Shown in pieces: positions 30,282 through 39,991 of a stretch of DNA of 64,000 nucleotides. The position numbers were made by a program, and so were the translations under genes. Numbering within the stretch: the first letter of the stretch is position 1; each line of letters opens with the position of its first letter. The stretch is from Acinetobacter sp. SFB (GTDB lineage Bacteria > Pseudomonadota > Gammaproteobacteria > Pseudomonadales > Moraxellaceae): NCBI RefSeq assembly GCF_001647545.1, contig NZ_LSZH01000001.1, forward strand, positions 426,103-490,102, in the 5' to 3' direction. The notes under the pieces were generated by a model. That model saw only the letters and a list, made by a program, of their open reading frames with translations. It made no database searches and had not been told where the DNA came from.

Positions 30282-31280
30282 ATGTTGAAATTATTGGCAC
30301 TGGATCGCTTTACTATTTTACTGATCGTGATGGTCATTCTGGCGACTATTATTCCAGTATCGGGTTGGGCAGAAAACATCTTCAGCGTAATTACCACAAT
30401 TGCGATTGCCATTTTATTTTTTTTACATGGTGCAAAAATTTCCAGAGAATCGCTCGTTGATGGGATTATGCATTGGAAATTTCATGTGGTGGTGTTTGCT
30501 TTTACCTTTGCCTTATTTCCACTTTTAGGTTTGCTGGCTAAACCCTTGTTGTTGCCAATTTTAGGAAAAGAATTGTATTGGGGCTTTTTGTTTATGTGCT
30601 TTTTGCCCTCGACGGTGCAGTCCTCTATTGCCTTTACCTCGGTTGCCAAAGGTAATGTGGCCAGTGCAGTGTGTAGTGCTTCATTTTCTAATTTAATTGG
30701 GATGTTTATTACTCCGATACTGGTAAGTTTCTTTATTTTAGGCCAGTCTCAGCATGATTTTGATCCCACGTCAGCCGTGATTAAAATTGCCTTATTGTTA
30801 TTGGTGCCTTTTATTTTAGGGCAAATCTTACGTCCTTATGTCTATCCTTATATGCTAAAAATACCCGGTCTGGTTAAAGGCTTTGATCAGGGTACGATTT
30901 TAATGGTGGTATATGGGGCTTTTAGTAGTGCGGTGGTAGCAGGCTTATGGCAACTGGTCAGTTGGCAGACCTTACTGATTTTAACGCTGGTGTGCTCCGT
31001 ATTTTTAACGATTATTATGCTGTTGGCTTTTTACATTCCAAAATGGCTTGGTTTTAATAAAGCTGATCAAATTGCCATGTTCTTTTGTAGCTCTAAGAAA
31101 ACGTTGGCCAGTGGTGTACCCATGGCACAGATTTTATTTATCGGACAGCCGTTAGGCATGATTGTGTTGCCGATTATGATTTTTCATCAAATTCAGCTGA
31201 TGGTATGTGGGGTTATTGCCAATTATTGGTCCAAGAGCATGGACGATGAGTCTAGTATAGGTGGTGAAATTAAAGAATAA
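30282..31280 (+). CDS. SBF-like sodium-dependent transporter (YfeH type)
   Basis: This 332-aa integral membrane protein has about nine to ten hydrophobic helices and resembles the bile acid:sodium symporter superfamily, YfeH/P7 branch. Recognisable stretches are FFLHGAKISRESL, FLPSTVQSSIAFTSVAKGNV and FCSSKKTLASGVPMA. The last two resemble the crossed-helix sodium-site segments of the family. The substrate is unknown; members have been linked to various organic anions. An AAGGA box precedes the ATG. The gene stands alone between the gloA terminator and the rpmE promoter. Confidence 0.82.
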   Translation: MLKLLALDRFTILLIVMVILATIIPVSGWAENIFSVITTIAIAILFFLHGAKISRESLVDGIMHWKFHVVVFAFTFALFPLLGLLAKPLLLPILGKELYWGFLFMCFLPSTVQSSIAFTSVAKGNVASAVCSASFSNLIGMFITPILVSFFILGQSQHDFDPTSAVIKIALLLLVPFILGQILRPYVYPYMLKIPGLVKGFDQGTILMVVYGAFSSAVVAGLWQLVSWQTLLILTLVCSVFLTIIMLLAFYIPKWLGFNKADQIAMFFCSSKKTLASGVPMAQILFIGQPLGMIVLPIMIFHQIQLMVCGVIANYWSKSMDDESSIGGEIKE

Positions 31281-31305
31281 TTCGCTATCTGATATTTTTT
31301 GCCGT

Positions 31306-31484
31306 ATAATTATGCCGACTTGTTGTGCTTAGCCCTGGCGGTATCCGTCTCGGTGGGCCAAAAGAATGGTCTGTTATGGTGTTGATCTCGCTTTTCTTTT
31401 GAAGAAGCTTTTTTCCTCATGAATCATGAGAGTGATCAATTGCGATGACAGCATAAGCCTTTCTTAACTTAGGAGTAATCGACG
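31306..31484 (+). promoter_or_regulatory. rpmE promoter and long 5' leader
   Basis: A perfect TATAAT at 31306-31311 predicts a transcript start near 31318 and an untranslated leader of about 165 nt. The leader is GC-richer than its surroundings and can fold. A GGCGG-TAT-CCGTC hairpin (31337-31349) is nested inside GCCC (31332-31335) paired with GGGC (31355-31358). Ribosomal protein leaders for L31 that permit autoregulation are known in gammaproteobacteria; whether this is one was not tested. Confidence 0.45.
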
Positions 31485-31715
31485 ATGCGCGCCGATATTC
31501 ACCCAAAATATGAAACACTAGTTGCTACCTGTTCATGTGGTAACGTAATCGAAACTCGTTCAGCGATTGGTAAAGAAACTCTTTACCTTGACGTATGTTC
31601 AGCTTGTCACCCATTCTATACTGGTAAACAGAAGAATGTTGACCAAGGTGGTCGTATCGACAAGTTCAAACAACGTTTTTCTGGTATGTCACGTTCTATC
31701 AAACGTCCTGACTAA
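31485..31715 (+). CDS. rpmE: 50S ribosomal protein L31, zinc-binding (type A) form
   Basis: L31 bridges the large and small ribosomal subunits. The 76-aa protein starts [10 protein letters not shown] and carries four cysteines (16, 18, 38, 41) in CSCG and CSACH, the zinc-ribbon form, as opposed to the Cys-less type B that replaces it under zinc starvation. A GGAG box precedes the ATG. It has its own promoter and a terminator directly after the stop. Confidence 0.96.
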   Translation: MRADIHPKYETLVATCSCGNVIETRSAIGKETLYLDVCSACHPFYTGKQKNVDQGGRIDKFKQRFSGMSRSIKRPD

Positions 31716-31729
31716 TACTGTAAAATGTA

Positions 31730-31756
31730 AAAAACGGGCATACTGCCCGTTTTTTA
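31730..31756. terminator. terminator after rpmE
   Basis: AAAAACGGGCA / TGCCCGTTTTT, an 11-bp perfect stem with a TAC loop. It probably also serves the convergent fimX-like gene. Confidence 0.92.
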
Positions 31757-31801
31757 TGCCTGAAATTTATGTATTTCGCAGCAACACCATATGTACAAGA
31801 C

Positions 31802-33919
31802 CTATTGGTCTTGTACATCAATCAGGTGATCCAGTTTTTTCTGGAAATAATCGCCTTGGATAAAGCGTGCATCTACATTCCAAGCATTGGCGAAAAGCGT
31901 CATATCATTTAATTCGCGTAGCATGATTTCAACAGGTTTAATTTCATGGAAAATTTTGATTTTTTCCTGTAATTCTTCTGTGGATTGTTCTGTATCTAAC
32001 ATTTTAGTTAGCGTATGGTGCAATGTTAAGCAGTTGATATCCAGTTGGCGTATAGCAGATTCACTATAAATAGTATTGCCAAAGTCTCTTAAGGATACTT
32101 CAGCGCCAAACTGACGTAGCTGAGTAATATGCTTTTGTGCCTCTGAAATATTGTGAGTAAGGTCTTCTTCTGAAAATTGTAAAATCAGTGGATGAGTTAA
32201 TTTACTACGTACAATCGTGATTAGTTTGGAAATAAATTCCGGGAAGGTTCGATCATGGAATAATACTTCTTTATTTAAATTCACAATCAATTTTGCTTCA
32301 GGATATTGTGTAATAAAATTATGTAATTGTTTACATGATTCAACCAAGATCCAGCGATCCAGTTTAATGGATAATTCTGGATCTTCTGCCAATTCTCTTA
32401 AGCTGGATAAGTCTTTCCAGGAATTTTCAAAAATGAAGCCAGTGGTGACTTCATAGGTGTATAAATTCGTATCTTGTTTATCATAAAGTTGTTGATATTT
32501 AAGATGGATCTCTCCGCGATCTAAACTTTGTTCTAGCGCTCTGATTAATGAAGATTCAGGCGAAGAATTTAAGGTCTTGATATCTGGATGATGAATCTCC
32601 ATCGTTGGAATATCTAAATCCATCTCTAAATCAAGCGCAGGCGTTGGTTCATTTCGGGGTAATGCTGTCTTGTATGCTGAATCAATCAATTGTTCAAATT
32701 GGCTTTCATCACCAATTTCACTACCTAAAATTACATAACCAATTCTTAAGTTCAGTGGATAGCTCGTGTGGTTTACTGTCAATAATTGCGGCTTGGTTAA
32801 TGAGCTTAAGCCAATCAGTTTAGATTTTAATTTTGCTTTTGTTTCTGCCTGAAAAAGCCCGGTAAAGATACCCGGAGAGACTTCAAATAATGCAACGTGA
32901 GTCTGTTCTTTTAAAAATTCTTTGATTTGACGGAAATAATTTTTTGAAGTGACCCAATTCCCTTCAAAAATAGTTTCAGGACAAGAAGCTAAAGAGAACA
33001 GTACCAGTGCATTAATATCAGAAGGCTGTTTGGTAATGGTCCGGTTAATTAACTGATAGGGAGTGGCTTTCTGAGGGTTTTTATCACTTGTTGCAGAGGT
33101 TACACTCGTTGGTTTAGATGTTTCAATATCAATGGTAATTTGTAATGTATCTTCATCTGTGGCGGGTAGAAATTCGATTTTCAGCGGATTCGGCACTGAA
33201 ACCTGATCATTTAATGTGACGATTTCTAATCGACCTAAATCAACCTGACCTTGCGTAATTTTTTTAAAGCGTAACTTAAAGTCGTTTAAGTCTTTCGGTT
33301 GTAACAGGTCAAGCACAGGAAGGCCTACAATATCTTCCTCATTTTTAATCCTAAAGAGTTGTAAATATTCAGGATTGGCTTGAATGTGAATGCCTTCTTG
33401 AATAAGTGCAACGGCCTTGTTGCTATCCTGTACCAAAGATTGTGCTTGGCTTTGTGCAGACTCTAACTCATCCATTAGATGCTGTTGAGTCATGAGTAGG
33501 TGACTGGAGGAAAGTGCACGAAGTAAGCCAAGGTAAAAACGATCTGGATAATCCAGATTTAAAATGTCGTAAATGCCTTTACGAATATAACTGGCATATT
33601 GATCTGCCTGATAATCTTCTGGTTTAAGAAGGAGAATTGGTAAATTCGGTTGTTTTGATAGCTGGATTAAGCTTAAGGCCTGTTCGTATTTTAAGTCGTA
33701 GGCACGGCCAAAAATGACCAAGTCCCAATTTTGATGGAGTTGTTTTTCAAAATTTTGTAAATCATCCAGCAATGTTGCCTGTATGACATGTCCACTCGAC
33801 GTTAAAAGATCACAAATTTGGTTAAAACGTATTTGATTATCATCGATAATGAGTAAACGTGTCTCGGTACGTTTTAACTTTTTAGACAATAATGGATTTC
33901 TCACTTCAATGCTTCCCAT
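31802..33919 (-). CDS. FimX-like protein: REC, PAS, degenerate GGDEF and EAL domains
   Basis: This 705-aa cytoplasmic protein has the FimX architecture. A receiver-like domain (about 20-135) lacks a clear phospho-acceptor Asp; the expected position reads DLVIFGRAYD. A PAS domain follows (about 165-235). A GGDEF-like domain has no GGDEF motif (SPGIFTGLF instead). An EAL-like domain starts at SLDRGEIHLKYQQLYDKQ but carries YEVTTGF in place of E-x-L. The degenerate EAL should bind cyclic di-GMP without hydrolysing it. In Pseudomonas and Xanthomonas FimX connects cyclic di-GMP to type IV pilus assembly and twitching. Its start overlaps the end of the PilZ gene by 19 bases. Confidence 0.85.
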   Translation of the reverse strand: MGSIEVRNPLLSKKLKRTETRLLIIDDNQIRFNQICDLLTSSGHVIQATLLDDLQNFEKQLHQNWDLVIFGRAYDLKYEQALSLIQLSKQPNLPILLLKPEDYQADQYASYIRKGIYDILNLDYPDRFYLGLLRALSSSHLLMTQQHLMDELESAQSQAQSLVQDSNKAVALIQEGIHIQANPEYLQLFRIKNEEDIVGLPVLDLLQPKDLNDFKLRFKKITQGQVDLGRLEIVTLNDQVSVPNPLKIEFLPATDEDTLQITIDIETSKPTSVTSATSDKNPQKATPYQLINRTITKQPSDINALVLFSLASCPETIFEGNWVTSKNYFRQIKEFLKEQTHVALFEVSPGIFTGLFQAETKAKLKSKLIGLSSLTKPQLLTVNHTSYPLNLRIGYVILGSEIGDESQFEQLIDSAYKTALPRNEPTPALDLEMDLDIPTMEIHHPDIKTLNSSPESSLIRALEQSLDRGEIHLKYQQLYDKQDTNLYTYEVTTGFIFENSWKDLSSLRELAEDPELSIKLDRWILVESCKQLHNFITQYPEAKLIVNLNKEVLFHDRTFPEFISKLITIVRSKLTHPLILQFSEEDLTHNISEAQKHITQLRQFGAEVSLRDFGNTIYSESAIRQLDINCLTLHHTLTKMLDTEQSTEELQEKIKIFHEIKPVEIMLRELNDMTLFANAWNVDARFIQGDYFQKKLDHLIDVQDQ

Positions 33920-35646
33920 AAATCTTGATTCTTTATTTCATTCATTTGTTTGTTGATGAAGTTTTTGATCAGGCTTTCTTGTTGATCATTTAGTAACTCA
34001 AACTCAAAACGAATAAAACTTTGCGTAATAAGCTGTGCTTTGGTCAGATAAATTTTTAGTTCTTCTTTTCCTAATCGCAAATGAATGGTTTGTTTTTCTC
34101 TAAACATGTGCGAGCCCGATACAATTAAACTGGTTGAAACATCATTGAGTTGAGAAGTTTGAACAATAAGAGCAGGTTGGTAGTTGCTACTGTTACGTTC
34201 AGTTTTCACCATGACTGAGCAGGGGAATAAATCTTGAGCCAATACTTCAAGCCCAAGTTCCAAACTTTTTTCTGTCGATTGTTTAATCCAGCGAACCACA
34301 CCGCCACGCCAAGGACTATTGGTATTTTCCTGAATTAAAATAAATTCCCCGGTTTTTAAATTTGAGGGTGTAGCACCGGTCCATTTAATTCTGTAACCAT
34401 TCACACTAATATCCAGAACTTCGGCTGGATAAATCTGTTTTGCTTCCCGATCCAGAACTTTAGCTGTGGTGATTTCAGCAGGAATATTGGAATTCATGGA
34501 ATTAATAAAGCTACTTTCGTTTTGGAACTGATAATTATTTTCCACATCCAAAGTTTCGTGAAAATTTTTACCTTTAGAGAGGTAAAAGTGCGCCACAGAC
34601 AGACTAAAACAAATCTGCAATTGTGCCGAATACTCATAGCGCTCATGGCGACGTTCGACATTGGTTGTAAGCAAGTTATGAATATGAAAGTGTAGGGCTG
34701 GAGTCAGGAATAACTTTTCATTACGAGACAGATAACCTGTTTTTTTGGTTTGAGTTTCAGACAAATGATCTAATAAATTTTGCGTTGCAATATAGATGGT
34801 CGGTTTATACAAACTGGATTGATTGATATTGAAAACCGGTGGATAATCTTTATTAGTATCAACAATATAACGAGAAAGCGTGGTTTCTTTCGGCAAAATG
34901 TGAACCAATTTTGCCCAGTCAAAGCTACATAAATATAAGCCTTGCATTTCCGATGGGCGAATTTGATGGGTATTGAAAATATCCAATAAAATAAGTTGTG
35001 AATAAGCGTGAGCAATCGTTTGTAATTGATGCTGTGTATCTAAAATTTGATTGATATTGGTTTGATAAAAATTATTCTTGATTGAACATTCGAGCAGTTG
35101 ATGCGCGATCAACCATTGACCAAATAATGGAGTGCTATACAGCAAATTCTGTTGATAAAGTAATAACGAGAGTTGCTGCAATGCGTAATAAGTCGAAACA
35201 ATTCTGGCAGTCTGTAAACTCTTCTTTTGATTAAATGCAAAGATAGAAAACTTTTGCAAACTTAATTGGGTATTACAGCGTTTTGAAATATCAATATAAA
35301 TTTTGGCGAAATGACTACGTAAAAGCATAGCCAATTCAATAATTTGATCACTACGATCGGTGGTGATGAGGCTCTGGTTAAAAAAATGCTTTTCCAGACT
35401 GGCGAGTACATTGTCAATAGTCGGGTGCAAGATTTGAATTAAATCAAAACGTAGCATTTCTGGGCATTTAAGTTCTGATATCTCCAATAACGCATTGAAA
35501 AGTTCTTTTGAAGAATTTCCAAGTTGCAGGATAGATAAATTAGACACCCATTCTTGCAGCCCTTTTGCATTCGATGGACAAAAGCTCAGTTGTTCCAACT
35601 TTAATTCTGTTGGTGTTTGGAAGATATCAGAAGTACTCATAAGCAT
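33901..35646 (-). CDS. PilZ-domain protein
   Basis: This 581-aa protein has a C-terminal PilZ-like domain at roughly residues 395-485. The D/NxSxxG motif appears as DISVNGYRIKW, and an upstream LDREAKQIYPAEV supplies a single candidate arginine where RxxxR is normally found, so cyclic di-GMP binding may be altered. The first 380 residues are helical, without signal peptide or membrane segments, and I do not recognise them. It overlaps the fimX-like gene and lies 14 bases after epmB, so all three are probably cotranscribed. Two starts (35646 and 35640) are possible. The overlap suggests that it and the FimX-like protein work together in pilus control. Confidence 0.75.
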   Translation of the reverse strand: MLMSTSDIFQTPTELKLEQLSFCPSNAKGLQEWVSNLSILQLGNSSKELFNALLEISELKCPEMLRFDLIQILHPTIDNVLASLEKHFFNQSLITTDRSDQIIELAMLLRSHFAKIYIDISKRCNTQLSLQKFSIFAFNQKKSLQTARIVSTYYALQQLSLLLYQQNLLYSTPLFGQWLIAHQLLECSIKNNFYQTNINQILDTQHQLQTIAHAYSQLILLDIFNTHQIRPSEMQGLYLCSFDWAKLVHILPKETTLSRYIVDTNKDYPPVFNINQSSLYKPTIYIATQNLLDHLSETQTKKTGYLSRNEKLFLTPALHFHIHNLLTTNVERRHERYEYSAQLQICFSLSVAHFYLSKGKNFHETLDVENNYQFQNESSFINSMNSNIPAEITTAKVLDREAKQIYPAEVLDISVNGYRIKWTGATPSNLKTGEFILIQENTNSPWRGGVVRWIKQSTEKSLELGLEVLAQDLFPCSVMVKTERNSSNYQPALIVQTSQLNDVSTSLIVSGSHMFREKQTIHLRLGKEELKIYLTKAQLITQSFIRFEFELLNDQQESLIKNFINKQMNEIKNQDLWEALK

Positions 35647-35660
35647 CGTTATTATTTAAC

Positions 35661-36677
35661 TCAAAAAGTTGAAACTCCAAAAAGCGGTGTTTTATTTTTT
35701 TCGCCCGCTATTTCCCTAACGAGTTTAGGAACCAAATATCCTGGAAGGTTCTCTAAAACATCTTTATATATAAGATTGATCTGCTCAGGACTCAAGTCAA
35801 AATGATGCGCACCTTTTACTTTATCTAATACATGTAAATAGTATGGCATCACGCCTGCATCAAACAGACGGTAACTTAAATCCACTAAAACTTGTGCAGA
35901 ATTATTGACCCCATTTAATAAAACTGCCTGGTTAAGCACGGTGATTTGTTGTTGAACCAATCCTAAAAGTTTAGCGCAAGTAAAATCATCAAGCTCAGCC
36001 GCATGATTTGAGTGTACCACTAGAATAATTCGTAGCCTACTGTTTTTTAATAGGGAAACCAGCTCTTCATCGACACGGTTGGGGATTACGATAGGAACCC
36101 GTGAGTGAATTCTCAAAAATTTAATTTGCGGTAGTGATTCTAAGCGTTCTATCCAGAGTTTTAATTTTCGATTGGAGAGCGTAAGCGGATCTCCACCACT
36201 AAAAATGACTTCATTAATATCGGGCTGGCTTTCGATATAGCTTTTAATGTTGAGCCAGTCTTCATTTTTTGGCAGATTTTCCTGATAAGGGAAATGGCGG
36301 CGAAAACAATAACGGCAATGCACCGCACACGCACCAGTCAAAGTGAGTAAAAAGCGTGATTTGTATTTGTGTAATACACCGGGTTGCTGATTGGCTTGCT
36401 CTTCACCTAAAGGGTCGGTAACAAAGTCCGCATGATCTTCAAGTTCTAGATGATGCGGCAACACTTGTAATAGAAGCGGGTCAAGCGGGTCCCCAATGTT
36501 CATTTTCCCAACGAATGCACGAGGAACACGTAACTTAAACTGTTCAGAAGCAAGGATTGCGCCTGATAATAATTGATCAGGTGAGAGCTGAAGCGTCTCC
36601 AGAAGCTCTAATGGATCTGTAATCAGGTCACTGAGTTGAGATTGCCAGTTTTGCTCTTGATATAAATAGTTTATCAT
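35661..36677 (-). CDS. epmB: EF-P beta-lysylation protein EpmB (radical SAM)
   Basis: EpmB is a lysine 2,3-aminomutase homologue that makes R-beta-lysine for attachment to elongation factor P by EpmA. The 338-aa protein has the radical SAM cluster motif CAVHCRYC (Cys117, 121, 124) and the PLP-binding family pattern. It is shorter than true lysine 2,3-aminomutases, as EpmB should be. It is divergent from efp, its substrate gene, with about 70 bases between the starts, which strengthens the call. epmA is not in the window. Confidence 0.93.
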   Translation of the reverse strand: MINYLYQEQNWQSQLSDLITDPLELLETLQLSPDQLLSGAILASEQFKLRVPRAFVGKMNIGDPLDPLLLQVLPHHLELEDHADFVTDPLGEEQANQQPGVLHKYKSRFLLTLTGACAVHCRYCFRRHFPYQENLPKNEDWLNIKSYIESQPDINEVIFSGGDPLTLSNRKLKLWIERLESLPQIKFLRIHSRVPIVIPNRVDEELVSLLKNSRLRIILVVHSNHAAELDDFTCAKLLGLVQQQITVLNQAVLLNGVNNSAQVLVDLSYRLFDAGVMPYYLHVLDKVKGAHHFDLSPEQINLIYKDVLENLPGYLVPKLVREIAGEKNKTPLFGVSTF

Positions 36678-36747
36678 GCCGCATGTAAAAAATGATGCTA
36701 GTCTAGCATTAATAGATTTAAGTTAGTAAGTTTGGAGCGAGCCTTTC

Positions 36748-37317
36748 ATGGCCAATTATTCGACAAATGATTTTAAAGCAGGCCTTAAGGTCATGCTTGA
36801 TGGTAATCCATGTACAATTCTAGAAAATGAGTACGTAAAACCAGGTAAGGGTCAAGCCTTCAGCCGGGTAAAATTACGTAATCTTAGAAGCGGAAAAGTG
36901 CTAGAAAAAACGTTTAAATCCAATGAAACACTGGAAGGTGCGGACATTGTTGAAGTTGAAATGGAATACCTCTACAACGATGGCGAACTTTGGAACTTTA
37001 TGGATCCAGTGAGCTTCGAACAAATCGCAGCTGATAAAACTGCGATGGGCGATGCTGCCAAATGGTTGAAAGACGATTCAAACGAAAAATGTACAATCAT
37101 GCTTTTCAATGGTGTTCCATTGTCAGTAAGTGCACCAAACTTCGTTGTGTTGAAAATCGTTGAAACTGATCCAGGCGTACGTGGTGATACTTCGGGCGGT
37201 GGCGGTAAGCCTGCCAAACTCGAAACGGGTGCTGTAGTACGTGTACCATTATTCGTACAGCAAGAAGAAAGTGTTCGTGTAGATACCCGTACAGGTGACT
37301 ATTTAGAACGTGCATAA
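36748..37317 (+). CDS. efp: translation elongation factor P
   Basis: EF-P relieves ribosome stalling at polyproline stretches. The 189-aa protein has the three-domain length. The modified residue Lys34 sits in [14 protein letters not shown], matching the beta-lysylated type, and epmB is adjacent. Ribosome site GGAGCGAG precedes the ATG. The polyproline tract in the tubulin-like gene at 51775 would be a plausible client. Confidence 0.96.
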   Translation: MANYSTNDFKAGLKVMLDGNPCTILENEYVKPGKGQAFSRVKLRNLRSGKVLEKTFKSNETLEGADIVEVEMEYLYNDGELWNFMDPVSFEQIAADKTAMGDAAKWLKDDSNEKCTIMLFNGVPLSVSAPNFVVLKIVETDPGVRGDTSGGGGKPAKLETGAVVRVPLFVQQEESVRVDTRTGDYLERA

Positions 37318-37341
37318 TGGTTTTAAAATAGACTATTATCG

Positions 37342-37371
37342 AAAGGGATGATTTAAATCATCCCTTTTTTT
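37342..37371 (+). terminator. terminator after efp
   Basis: AAAGGGATGATTT / AAATCATCCCTTT, a 13-bp perfect inverted repeat (37342-37367) followed by a T run. Confidence 0.9.
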
Positions 37372-37489
37372 ATGCCAAACTATTAGATGAAAAGTAAATA
37401 ATGAGGAGTAGAGTCGCAAAGGAAGAAACAGCAGTATTTCCAACAATAAAAATGAACGCTGATTTATGCAGAAGATATGAGGGAATTAC

Positions 37490-39595
37490 ATGGAAAAAAT
37501 TCAACCGAAGTTAACCATGACTTCAAAAATAGTGTGGCTTCTGGTCGCGATTTTAGGTGCGGTATCATTCGGGATACTGGCGATCAGCAGAGGAGAGCAT
37601 GTGAATGCAGTTTGGCTCGTATTGGCAGCCATCTGTGTATATAGCATTGCTTATCGCTTCTATAGTTTATTTATTGCCAATAAAGTCTTTGAACTAAATG
37701 CCCGACGTTTAACGCCAGCGCATCGTTTAGCCGATGGTCTGGATTATGTTCCCACCAATAAATATGTCCTGTTTGGTCACCACTTTGCCGCTATTGCAGG
37801 TGCCGGGCCATTGGTCGGTCCTATTCTTGCAGCGCAGATGGGTTATTTACCTGGAACCATCTGGTTGTTGGTGGGTGTGGTTCTTGCGGGTGCTGTTCAG
37901 GACTTCTTGGTGCTGTTTATCTCCACCCGCCGTGATGGGCGTTCGCTCGGTGAAATGGCCAAGCAAGAGCTGGGTTCTTTTGCGGGTGTAATTGTAATGC
38001 TAGGCGCCTTAGGCGTCATGATCATTATTCTGGCAGTGCTTGCGCTGGTGGTGGTGAAAGCCTTGACCAACAGTCCATGGGGTGTGTTCAGTATTGCTGC
38101 CACCATTCCAATTGCATTGTTCATGGGCGTATATATGCGTTATATCCGTCCGGGAAAAATTGCCGAGGTTTCGATCATTGGTTTTGTGCTGATGATGCTG
38201 GCGATTGTGTACGGTGGAAATGTCGCAGCTGATCCTTATTGGGGGCCGATCTTTACACTTTCTGGCACGCAATTGACTTGGTGTTTAATCATTTACGGTT
38301 TCGTTGCTTCAGTCTTGCCGGTATGGTTGCTGCTGGCGCCACGTGACTACCTTTCTACCTTTTTGAAGATTGGTGTGATTGCCGGTCTTGCAGTCGGTAT
38401 TATGGTGGCATTGCCCGAAATGAAAATGCCTGCGGTAACGCATTTCATTGATGGCACAGGTCCCGTATTTGCAGGATCTATGTTCCCATTCTTATTCATT
38501 ACTATTGCCTGCGGTGCCATTTCAGGTTTCCACGCTCTGGTTGCTTCAGGAACTACACCAAAACTCATTGAAAATGAAGTCGATATTCGTGTAATCGGTT
38601 ACGGTGGTATGTTGATGGAATCTTTCGTTGCTGTCATGGCAATGATTTGCGCCACCATTCTTGAGCCAGGTGTCTATTTTGCAATTAATGCACCTGCTGC
38701 CGTATTAGGTACCACAGTTGAAAGTGCTGCTGAAGCGGTGCGTAATTTAGGCTTTGTGGTGACCCCTGAAGCATTGACTTTACTTGCTCAGGAAGTCGGT
38801 GAAAGCTCGATTCTCTCGCGTACGGGTGGTGCGCCAACATTTGCGATTGGTATGGCTCACATTATTACGGAAATTTTTAACAACCGTTCTATGATGGCGT
38901 TCTGGTATCACTTCGCAATTCTGTTTGAAGCTCTATTTATTTTAACTGCGGTAGATGCGGGTACACGTGCTTGCCGTTTCATGGTTCAGGATACTGTTGG
39001 TATCGTGATTCCTGCGCTGAAAAAATCACATAACTTCTTTGGTAATCTGGTGGGAACCGCCGTTGCTGTTTCAGGTTGGGGTTTCTTTGTTTATCAAGGT
39101 GTGATTGATCCACTTGGCGGTATCAATAGCTTATGGCCTTTATTTGGTATTGGTAACCAAATGCTTGCTGCAATGGCCCTGATTTTGGGTACTGTGATCT
39201 TATTCAAGATGAAGAAAGAGAAATATGTTTGGATCACTATTTTTCCAACCATTTTCTTATTTATTACCTGTATGACGGCAGGTTGGCAAAAAATGTTCCA
39301 TGAAAATCCAAAAATTGGTTTCCTGGCACAAGCCAACCGTTTCTCTGATGCAATTGCACGTAATGAAATTTTAAAACCAGCCAAAGATATTGCTGAAATG
39401 CAAACGATTGTGTTCTCAAATCAAATCAATGCTGTGCTTTGTGGTTTCTTTATGATTGTGGCGATTGTAATGTTGGTGGCTGCCATTGGCGTGATTCGTC
39501 GTGCATGGGCAGATCCTAATCCAAGCGTACATGAGTCAGAAGCTGTTTACAGTGATGAGATTAGTCCAAGTGAAGTGGCAGGAGAGCTGAAATGA
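37490..39595 (+). CDS. cstA: carbon starvation protein CstA (pyruvate/peptide transporter)
   Basis: This 701-aa membrane protein of the CstA family has about 16-18 hydrophobic helices. Family stretches include FGHHFAAIAGAGPLVGPILA, FHALVASGTTPK and DAGTRACRFMVQD. E. coli relatives (CstA, BtsT) import pyruvate with protons, and peptide uptake has also been proposed. A GAGGGA box precedes the ATG. The stop overlaps the ybdD start (ATGA), the usual pairing for this family. Confidence 0.93.
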   Translation: MEKIQPKLTMTSKIVWLLVAILGAVSFGILAISRGEHVNAVWLVLAAICVYSIAYRFYSLFIANKVFELNARRLTPAHRLADGLDYVPTNKYVLFGHHFAAIAGAGPLVGPILAAQMGYLPGTIWLLVGVVLAGAVQDFLVLFISTRRDGRSLGEMAKQELGSFAGVIVMLGALGVMIIILAVLALVVVKALTNSPWGVFSIAATIPIALFMGVYMRYIRPGKIAEVSIIGFVLMMLAIVYGGNVAADPYWGPIFTLSGTQLTWCLIIYGFVASVLPVWLLLAPRDYLSTFLKIGVIAGLAVGIMVALPEMKMPAVTHFIDGTGPVFAGSMFPFLFITIACGAISGFHALVASGTTPKLIENEVDIRVIGYGGMLMESFVAVMAMICATILEPGVYFAINAPAAVLGTTVESAAEAVRNLGFVVTPEALTLLAQEVGESSILSRTGGAPTFAIGMAHIITEIFNNRSMMAFWYHFAILFEALFILTAVDAGTRACRFMVQDTVGIVIPALKKSHNFFGNLVGTAVAVSGWGFFVYQGVIDPLGGINSLWPLFGIGNQMLAAMALILGTVILFKMKKEKYVWITIFPTIFLFITCMTAGWQKMFHENPKIGFLAQANRFSDAIARNEILKPAKDIAEMQTIVFSNQINAVLCGFFMIVAIVMLVAAIGVIRRAWADPNPSVHESEAVYSDEISPSEVAGELK

Positions 39596-39894
39596 GTCTA
39601 AAAGATCAGATTCGCCAAAAACTGGCTTTAGGCAAAATCATTAAATTTACAGTGCTGGCACAGCCGAAAAAGTTTTTGATGTTGAATGGCATTAAAACCA
39701 TTCAATTGATTTGGCAACGTCTCCAGCAGAGTTTTCGCTTGATGGTCGGTGTGCCGGATTATCAGACTTATCTAGAGCATATGAAAAAGAATCATCCAGA
39801 CTTGGTCGCAATGGATGCCAAAACATTTTACCGTCACTGCGTGGATGCACGTTATCCGAGTGCAGCTGGGGGAATGAAAAAGTGCCCTTGTTAA
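39592..39894 (+). CDS. YbdD/YjiX family protein (DUF466)
   Basis: This 100-aa cytoplasmic protein has a C-terminal half typical of the family: MVGVPDYQTYLEHMKKNHP, then FYRHCVDARYPSAAGGMKKC. The N-terminal 40 residues extend beyond the roughly 65-aa E. coli YbdD. It is always found behind cstA-type genes and is thought to assist the transporter. It starts within the cstA stop codon. Confidence 0.88.
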   Translation: MSLKDQIRQKLALGKIIKFTVLAQPKKFLMLNGIKTIQLIWQRLQQSFRLMVGVPDYQTYLEHMKKNHPDLVAMDAKTFYRHCVDARYPSAAGGMKKCPC

Positions 39895-39942
39895 TCTGAA
39901 TCAGTCTTTTCAAAAATCTTTTGATTTCTTTGGGAAAACGAT

Positions 39943-39976
39943 AAAACGGTGTATGTTAATTATGCACCGTTTTTTA
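39943..39976 (+). terminator. terminator after the cstA operon
   Basis: AAAACGGTGTA (39943-39953) pairs with TGCACCGTTTT (39963-39973) with one G-U pair, followed by a T run. Confidence 0.85.
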
Positions 39977-39991
39977 TTGGGGGAATGAATT

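Noticed and set aside
35644..36677. Lysine 2,3-aminomutase for lysine catabolism instead of EpmB
   Set aside because: The protein is short, at EpmB length, and sits divergent from efp, which fits EF-P modification.
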